DNA of 64,000 bases from Streptomyces griseoviridis (lineage in GTDB: Bacteria; Actinomycetota; Actinomycetes; Streptomycetales; Streptomycetaceae). Position numbers and translations under genes: made by a program. Below the pieces are notes generated by a model. It did not search any database, was not told the DNA's origin, and saw only the letters and a list, made by a program, of their open reading frames with translations. This document shows, piece by piece, positions 59,838 to 64,000 of this stretch. Location of the stretch: NCBI RefSeq assembly GCF_005222485.1, contig NZ_CP029078.1, forward strand, positions 4,677,501-4,741,500, given 5' to 3'. How positions within the stretch are numbered: position 1 is the stretch's first letter; every line of letters starts with the position of its first letter.

Positions 59838-60746
59838 TCAGAGGCGGATCACGATCTTCCCTCGGGTGCGCCCGCGCTCGGCGTCCGCGTGGGCGTCGGC
59901 GATCCGCTCCAGCGGGTAGGTCCGCTCGATACGGGGTGTGTAGCGGCCCTGCCCGCCCAGGTCCGCCGCCGCGGCCAGGAGCGCCGAGTCGTTGACCGCG
60001 TTGGCCACCCGGGTGCCGAGGCGCTGCCCGCCCGCGTGGTCGGCGACCGTCGCGACGCGCTCCGGGTCGCCCGCGATGGCGACCAGGTCGTCGAGCGAGC
60101 CGGAGGCCGCGGTGTCGAGCACGAGGTCGACGCCGTGCGGAGCGAGCGTGGTGAGGCGCTCCGCGAGGCCGGGGCCGTAGGTGGTGGGAACGGCGCCGAG
60201 AGAGGCGAGGAACGCGTGGTTGCGTTCACTGGCCGTCCCGATCACGGCGGCGGCGCCGCGGGCCACGGCGATCTCGACCGCCGCGCTGCCCACGCCCCCG
60301 GCGGCGCCCTCGACGAGGAGGGTGCGCCCCGCGAGGGGGCCGAGCGCGGCGAGCCCGCCCAGCGCCGTCACGGAGGCGAGACCCGCGCCCGCGGCCTGCT
60401 CGTCGCTCCACGTCGCCGGGGTGTGCGCCCAGGCCGAGAGGACGAACAGCTCGGCGCTCGCGCCGGTGACACCGCCGAGGCCGAAGACCCGGTCGCCGAC
60501 GCTCACGCCCCGCACCCCGTCGCCGATCTCGTCGACCACCCCGGCGGCGTCGCGGCCGGGGATGCCGGGCAGATCCACCGGGAAGACCTGCCGCAGGGCG
60601 CCGGAGCGCAGCTTCCAGTCGATGGGATTGACGCCGGCCGCCGCGACCCTGACCCGGATCTCACCGGGTCCCGGGTGCGGTTCCGGGGCCTGCTCGATCA
60701 CCAGGTTCTCCGCTCCGCCGTAGGCGTGGAAACGGGCTGCGCGCAT
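59838..60746 (-). CDS. Quinone oxidoreductase-like MDR dehydrogenase
   Basis: The protein has 302 residues. The GroES-like half has GEIRVRVAAAGVNPIDWKLR. The Rossmann half has LLVEGAAGGVGSAAVEIAVA (glycine loop). The C-terminal YTPRIERTYPLERIADAHAD pattern is typical of the family. Zinc ligands are absent. It likely reduces quinones or reactive carbonyls with NADPH. ATG 60746 is chosen, as the fold starts at MRAARFHAYGG. It is divergent from a MerR gene and shares two operator-like sites with it. Confidence 0.87.
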   Translation of the reverse strand: MRAARFHAYGGAENLVIEQAPEPHPGPGEIRVRVAAAGVNPIDWKLRSGALRQVFPVDLPGIPGRDAAGVVDEIGDGVRGVSVGDRVFGLGGVTGASAELFVLSAWAHTPATWSDEQAAGAGLASVTALGGLAALGPLAGRTLLVEGAAGGVGSAAVEIAVARGAAAVIGTASERNHAFLASLGAVPTTYGPGLAERLTTLAPHGVDLVLDTAASGSLDDLVAIAGDPERVATVADHAGGQRLGTRVANAVNDSALLAAAADLGGQGRYTPRIERTYPLERIADAHADAERGRTRGKIVIRL

Positions 60747-60809
60747 GATGGTCTGCCTCACGTCGATGGGCCGGAATGACCTGTTCGTCCCGGCGCTCGC
60801 CACTGTAGA

Positions 60810-60829
60810 ACCTGACGTCGACGTGAGAT
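60810..60829. promoter_or_regulatory. MerR-type operator, copy 1
   Basis: The 20-bp element has arms ACCTGACGT and ACGTGAGAT around CG, with symmetric positions ACCTnACGT...ACGTnAGnT. A near-identical copy lies at 60894-60913. It sits 64 bp upstream of the oxidoreductase start on the minus strand. Confidence 0.6.
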
Positions 60830-60893
60830 GCAAGCCGCAACCGCCGCTCGCCGGGCCGCCGTGGCCGCCCCGGAGCCCGGGTTGCTAGCCTGA

Positions 60894-60913
60894 ACCTGAC
60901 GTGAACGTGAGGT
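60894..60913. promoter_or_regulatory. MerR-type operator, copy 2
   Basis: Arms ACCTGACGT and ACGTGAGGT surround GA. It matches copy 1 (60810-60829) at 17 of 20 positions. It lies 28 bp before the MerR start, as in MerR-type promoters where the operator fills the -35/-10 spacer. Confidence 0.65.
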
Positions 60914-60940
60914 ATGAGCGGCAAGGGAGTGACCTGCGGC

Positions 60941-61297
60941 ATGCGCATCGGACAGCTCGCCAGGCGGTCGGGGGTCAGCGTGCGGGCCCTGCGCTACTAC
61001 GAGGAACAGCGGCTCCTGGAGTCGGCGCGGACGCCCGGTGGGCAGCGTGACTACCCCGACGAGGCACTCGAACGGGTCCAGCTCATCCAGGACCTCTACG
61101 CGGCCGGCCTCTCCAGCCGTACCGTCGTCGAACTCCTGCCGTGCGTGAGCACCGGAGTCGCCACCCCCGCCATGCTCGATCGGCTCATCGTCGAACGCGA
61201 CCGCATCGCCGCCCGCATCCAGGACCTGACCCGGGCCGAGACCAGACTCGCCCGCGTCATCGAGAACGTGACCGCGGCGAAGGTGGTGCGGGACTGA
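60941..61297 (+). CDS. MerR-family transcriptional regulator
   Basis: The protein has 118 residues. The winged helix at about 1-70 reads MRIGQLARRSGVSVRALRYY and RTPGGQRDYPDEALERVQLI. A coiled-coil dimerisation helix (VERDRIAARIQDLTRAETRL) ends the protein. Only one cysteine (CVSTG) remains near the effector region, so it may respond to small molecules rather than metals or redox. ATG 60941 begins the conserved MRIGQ sequence; the longer form from 60914 would start right at the operator. It probably controls itself and the divergent oxidoreductase. Confidence 0.88.
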   Translation: MRIGQLARRSGVSVRALRYYEEQRLLESARTPGGQRDYPDEALERVQLIQDLYAAGLSSRTVVELLPCVSTGVATPAMLDRLIVERDRIAARIQDLTRAETRLARVIENVTAAKVVRD

Positions 61298-61403
61298 CCG
61301 ACCCGTACCGGACGCGGTGGTGGGGCGCCTGTTTCGGCCTCGGGGGCACGGGTACCCGCGTGCGGTCCGGCCGCCCCGAGCACCCGGTGAGGAGGCGGTG
61401 GCC

Positions 61404-62117
61404 GTGCGACCCAGGCACGACCATGGCGAACCCGGCGGCGGGAGGGATCCCGCCGCCGAGGCGATCGCCGGGTGGCTGTGGGGCGCCGCGCCCGCCGAGG
61501 TCCCCGAGCGGCTGTGCCTGGCGGCCGTCGGACTGCTGCCGGTGACCGGCGCGAGCGTGTCGCTGTACTCCCGCGGGCTGCCGGTACGCCTCGGCGCGAG
61601 CAGCCGGCAGGCCGCCCGGCTCGGCGACCTCCAGGCCACCCTGGGCGACGGCCCCTGCCACACCGCGGCCGCCACCCGCGGGACGGTCCTCGCCGACGAT
61701 CTGACCCGCGCCCCTGACGCCGCCCGCTGGCCGGTCTTCGCCCAGCAGGCCGTCGACGCGGGCGTGCGGGCCGTCTTCGCGCTGCCGCTCGGGACGGCCG
61801 CGGTCTGCGTCGGCACCCTCGACCTCCACCGCGCCGAACCCGGCCGTCTCGACGCGGCCGAACTGCGCACCGCGCGGGTCCTGGCCCAGGTCACGACGGC
61901 GGCCCTGACCGGGCTCGCCCGCGACGGCGAGCCCTGGCCGGGCGGCACGCACGTCGAGATCCACCAGGCGACCGGCGTGGTCATGGCGCAGCTCGGCATC
62001 TCCGCCGCCCCGGCCCTGGCCAGGCTGCGCGCCCACGCCTTCGCCGAGGACCGCACGATCCTCGACCTGGCCCACGAGGTGATGCGCGGCCGGGTGCGGT
62101 TCGACGGGGAGGGGTGA
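61404..62117 (+). CDS. GAF-ANTAR protein (RNA-binding antiterminator type)
   Basis: The protein has 237 residues. A GAF domain occupies about 20-170 (LCLAAVGLLPVTGASVSLYS, LGDLQATLGDGPCHTAAATR). The C-terminal helical ANTAR domain is at about 180-232 (HVEIHQATGVVMAQLGISAA, PALARLRAHAFAEDRTILDL). ANTAR domains bind paired RNA hairpins and prevent termination; the GAF part senses a signal. GTG 61404 follows GGAGG at 8 nt; GTG 61398 is too close to it. Its RNA target is not visible nearby. Confidence 0.85.
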   Translation: MRPRHDHGEPGGGRDPAAEAIAGWLWGAAPAEVPERLCLAAVGLLPVTGASVSLYSRGLPVRLGASSRQAARLGDLQATLGDGPCHTAAATRGTVLADDLTRAPDAARWPVFAQQAVDAGVRAVFALPLGTAAVCVGTLDLHRAEPGRLDAAELRTARVLAQVTTAALTGLARDGEPWPGGTHVEIHQATGVVMAQLGISAAPALARLRAHAFAEDRTILDLAHEVMRGRVRFDGEG

Positions 62118-62215
62118 GGGGCGAGCAGGGGCGGGAGCCGGTGAGCGGGCGGAAAGGCGGGCGGAAGAGGCGCCCTCGCGACCACGGGCGCGGGGCGCGG
62201 GCAGACGCCGTCACC

Positions 62216-62259
62216 GCGCCCGCTGTCGTCGTGTCTCGCGCCCGCTGTCGTCGTGTCTC
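62216..62259. repeat. Perfect 22-bp tandem duplication
   Basis: The 22 bases starting GCGCCCGCTGTCGTC occur twice head-to-tail (62216-62237 and 62238-62259) in the space between convergent genes. It is a simple duplication with no evident function. Confidence 0.85.
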
Positions 62260-62345
62260 GCGCGCCGGCTGGAACGCCCTGCCGGGCCCGCGCCCCCCCG
62301 CTCCCGCTCCCGCGCCCGCGCCCACTCCCGCCGCCCCGCCCGCTC

Positions 62346-63143
62346 TCAGATCTGCACCCGTCCCTGCTTGCGTACCTCCGCCAGCCGTTGGGCGCCCAGT
62401 TGGGCCACCGCGCCCGTCACGTCGGCGGAGACGTCGCCGAGGCCGCCGTCCGTGACGGTGATCGTGTCGTCGCCGACCCGGACCGCGGCGACGTCCAGGG
62501 TGAGGACCTGCGCGTCGTCCTGGCCGGCCGGTCCCGTCAGGGTGACGCGCAGGCCCTGGCGGGCGTCGCCGACGTCGGGCAGCTTCGCTTCGGTGACCTC
62601 GACGGTGTGGGTGGCGCCGCCCGCGCCCTTGGCGGTGAAGTGGCGGCACCTGCCGGGCAGCGCCTTCAGCCAGGCCAGTGTCCGGTCCACGTCGGCGCGG
62701 GGCAGCGCGAGCACCTGGTAGCGGAGCTGGGCCTCGTCCATGGAGTCGTCGAGGCCGATCACCGCGCGGGTGCCGGGCGCCGCGCCGAACAGGTCGTCCG
62801 TGTAGAGCGCGTCGAGCAGCCGCCGGCAGTCGGGCGCGTCGGCGGTGGCCTTCAGCATGCTGTCCCGCCAGGTCGCCGCGCCCTGGGTCGGCGTCCAGGG
62901 GTCGCCCAGGTCGGCCGGGGTGACGAGGGCGGCGTGCGCCTGCGCGTCGGTGAGGGCGCCCGCGGCCGGGGCGGCGGGCGCCGACGAGCGGGCCGAGGGC
63001 GCGGGCGAGGCGTGCGCGCGGCCCTCGCGCGCCGGTCCGCCCGCGGGCGGACCGGCGGAGCAGCCGGCCGTGGTCGGCAGCGCGGTCGCGGCCAGTACGG
63101 CGAGCGCGGCGGAGGAGAGAACGCGGGCCGGGGTTCGGGGCAT
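62346..63143 (-). CDS. Lipoprotein with a PknH-like sensor-type domain
   Basis: The protein has 265 residues. The signal peptide ends in a lipobox-like TTAGC with Cys28 as the lipidation site. A Ala/Pro/Ser-rich linker follows. The domain from about 60 (AHAALVTPADLGDPWTPTQG, LDDSMDEAQLRYQVLALPRA, Cys in DCRRLLDAL and GRCRHFTAK) resembles the extracellular sensor-like domains found in PknH and many actinobacterial lipoproteins. It should sit on the outer face of the membrane; the ligand is unknown. AGGAGA precedes ATG 63143. Confidence 0.75.
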   Translation of the reverse strand: MPRTPARVLSSAALAVLAATALPTTAGCSAGPPAGGPAREGRAHASPAPSARSSAPAAPAAGALTDAQAHAALVTPADLGDPWTPTQGAATWRDSMLKATADAPDCRRLLDALYTDDLFGAAPGTRAVIGLDDSMDEAQLRYQVLALPRADVDRTLAWLKALPGRCRHFTAKGAGGATHTVEVTEAKLPDVGDARQGLRVTLTGPAGQDDAQVLTLDVAAVRVGDDTITVTDGGLGDVSADVTGAVAQLGAQRLAEVRKQGRVQI

Positions 63144-63403
63144 CGGGGTCTCCTGGGAACCATGAGCGGCGACGACGGGACGGACGGCGACCGCGCGGCC
63201 GGTCCGGGTTCCCAAGGGATCACCGCGCCGGTGGCTCCACCACCGAGCCGACCCGTCCGGGTTACCCCGGCCCGTCCGGGTTGCCGGGAAGGCCCGCTCC
63301 CGCCCCCGCTCCCGCCCCCCGCTCACCCTCGCCCCCGTCCCCCGCGCACCCCGTAAGGTCGCCTTCAGCAGGGCCTTCCCGGGCCCGTGAGAGGAGTTCC
63401 GCC

Positions 63404-64000
63404 GTGCCGACCGGTCAGCCCATCCCGGTGATCATCGACTGCGACACCGGTGTCGACGATGCCCTGGCCCTGCTGTTCGCGGTCCGGCACCCCGGGATCG
63501 ATCTGCGGGCCGTCACCTGTGTCGCCGGGAACACCGACGTCGACGGTGTCGTCCGCAACACCCTGACCGTCCTGGAGATCGCGGGCGCCGCTGACGTCCC
63601 GGTCGCGCGGGGGGCCGCGCGTCCGCTGATCGAGCCCGCCAGGTCGGCCCAGCACGTGCACGGCGCCGACGGCATGGGCGACCTCGGGCTGCCCGCGCCC
63701 ACCCGGCGGCCCGCCGACGTCGACGCGGTGACGCTGCTGCGCCGCGAGATCCTCGCGTCCCCGCGCCCGGTGACGCTGGTGCCCACCGCGCCGCTCACCA
63801 ACATCGCCCTGCTGCTGCGCACCCACCCGGAGGTGACGCGCAACATCGAGCGGATCGTCTTCATGGGCGGCGCGGTGGCCACCGGGAACGCCACCCCGGT
63901 CGCGGAGTTCAACGTGTGGCACGACCCGGAGGCGGCGGCCGTGCTGCTCACCGCGGGGGTGCCGATCACGATGTACGGGCTCGACGTGTTCGAGCGGGTC
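63404..64000 (+). CDS. Inosine-uridine-type nucleoside hydrolase (5' part, runs off the end)
   Basis: The frame is open from GTG 63404 to the edge of the window, 199 codons without a stop. The N-terminal DCDTGVDDALALLFAV carries the Asp cluster that binds Ca2+ in nucleoside hydrolases. NTDVDGVVRNTLTVLEIAG, HGADGMGDLGLP and IERIVFMGGAVATGNATPVA, EFNVWHDPEA follow in family order. It cleaves the N-glycosidic bond of nucleosides for salvage. GAGAGGAG is a strong ribosome site. The C-terminal third lies outside the window. Confidence 0.9.
   Translation, partial: MPTGQPIPVIIDCDTGVDDALALLFAVRHPGIDLRAVTCVAGNTDVDGVVRNTLTVLEIAGAADVPVARGAARPLIEPARSAQHVHGADGMGDLGLPAPTRRPADVDAVTLLRREILASPRPVTLVPTAPLTNIALLLRTHPEVTRNIERIVFMGGAVATGNATPVAEFNVWHDPEAAAVLLTAGVPITMYGLDVFERV

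Overview
The window looks like chromosomal DNA of a Streptomyces. It has very high G+C, G/C-rich third codon positions, frequent GTG starts with strong GGAGG-type ribosome binding sites, and typical actinobacterial families (Bpa proteasome activator, PASTA-type kinases, DUF397/DUF5753, LURP-one-like, snapalysin). The neighbourhood of bkd, aspS and metG resembles the conserved Streptomyces core as I remember it. Two perfect copies of the Streptomyces ParB site parS (114-127 and 30276-30289) suggest that the window lies in the parS-bearing region around oriC. No rRNA, tRNA, CRISPR array or complete insertion sequence was recognised.

Region by region. 1-10 kb: a probable MoeA tail, a K+ channel, a quinone oxidoreductase, a repeat-rich wall/membrane protein, Bpa, two divergent Ser/Thr kinases, a kinase-like phosphotransferase, an FMN-barrel protein and an orphan response regulator. 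10-14 kb: the branched-chain 2-oxoacid dehydrogenase operon (E1alpha, E1beta, E2). 14-27.7 kb: a K15-like DD-peptidase, a GntR regulator with an MFS exporter, a mycothiol-type DinB-fold protein, a LURP-like protein, a thioredoxin-NHL protein, an M18 aminopeptidase, a FadE5-like acyl-CoA dehydrogenase, SseB-like and pirin proteins, and an AI-2E-type permease. 27.7-37 kb: a multidomain SpoIIE-type phosphatase, aspS, a secreted intradiol dioxygenase with an aromatic-acid-type MFS transporter, and a pectate lyase. 37.3-42.5 kb: an accessory island. 42.5-64 kb: metG, a VWA protein, a PhoX phosphatase with a PHO box, the snpR/snpA protease pair, a FUSC exporter, several small secreted or membrane proteins, a second SpoIIE-type phosphatase, a TPR regulator with a divergent small exported peptide, a MerR/oxidoreductase pair, a GAF-ANTAR protein, a lipoprotein and the start of a nucleoside hydrolase.

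The most interesting system is in the island at 37351-40423. A full-length Rpn/YhgA-like PD-(D/E)XK protein is followed by three free-standing copies of its own C-terminal module. Each copy starts exactly 9 nt after the previous stop, and the last one is fused to a DUF6247-like domain. The full-length gene also has an internal ATG with a perfect Shine-Dalgarno sequence at the start of that module. This matches the intragenic antitoxin organisation reported for E. coli Rpn anti-phage proteins, here apparently multiplied as separate cistrons. Next to it is a WhiJ-type module: a HATPase, an XRE-DUF5753 protein and two tandem DUF397 genes.

A second candidate is at 58128-59722. A 50-residue exported peptide, encoded in a stretch with no annotated gene, is divergent from an XRE-TPR regulator, with an AT-rich inverted repeat between them. 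This layout would suit peptide signalling.

All functions are inferred from reading the sequence. No similarity search was run.
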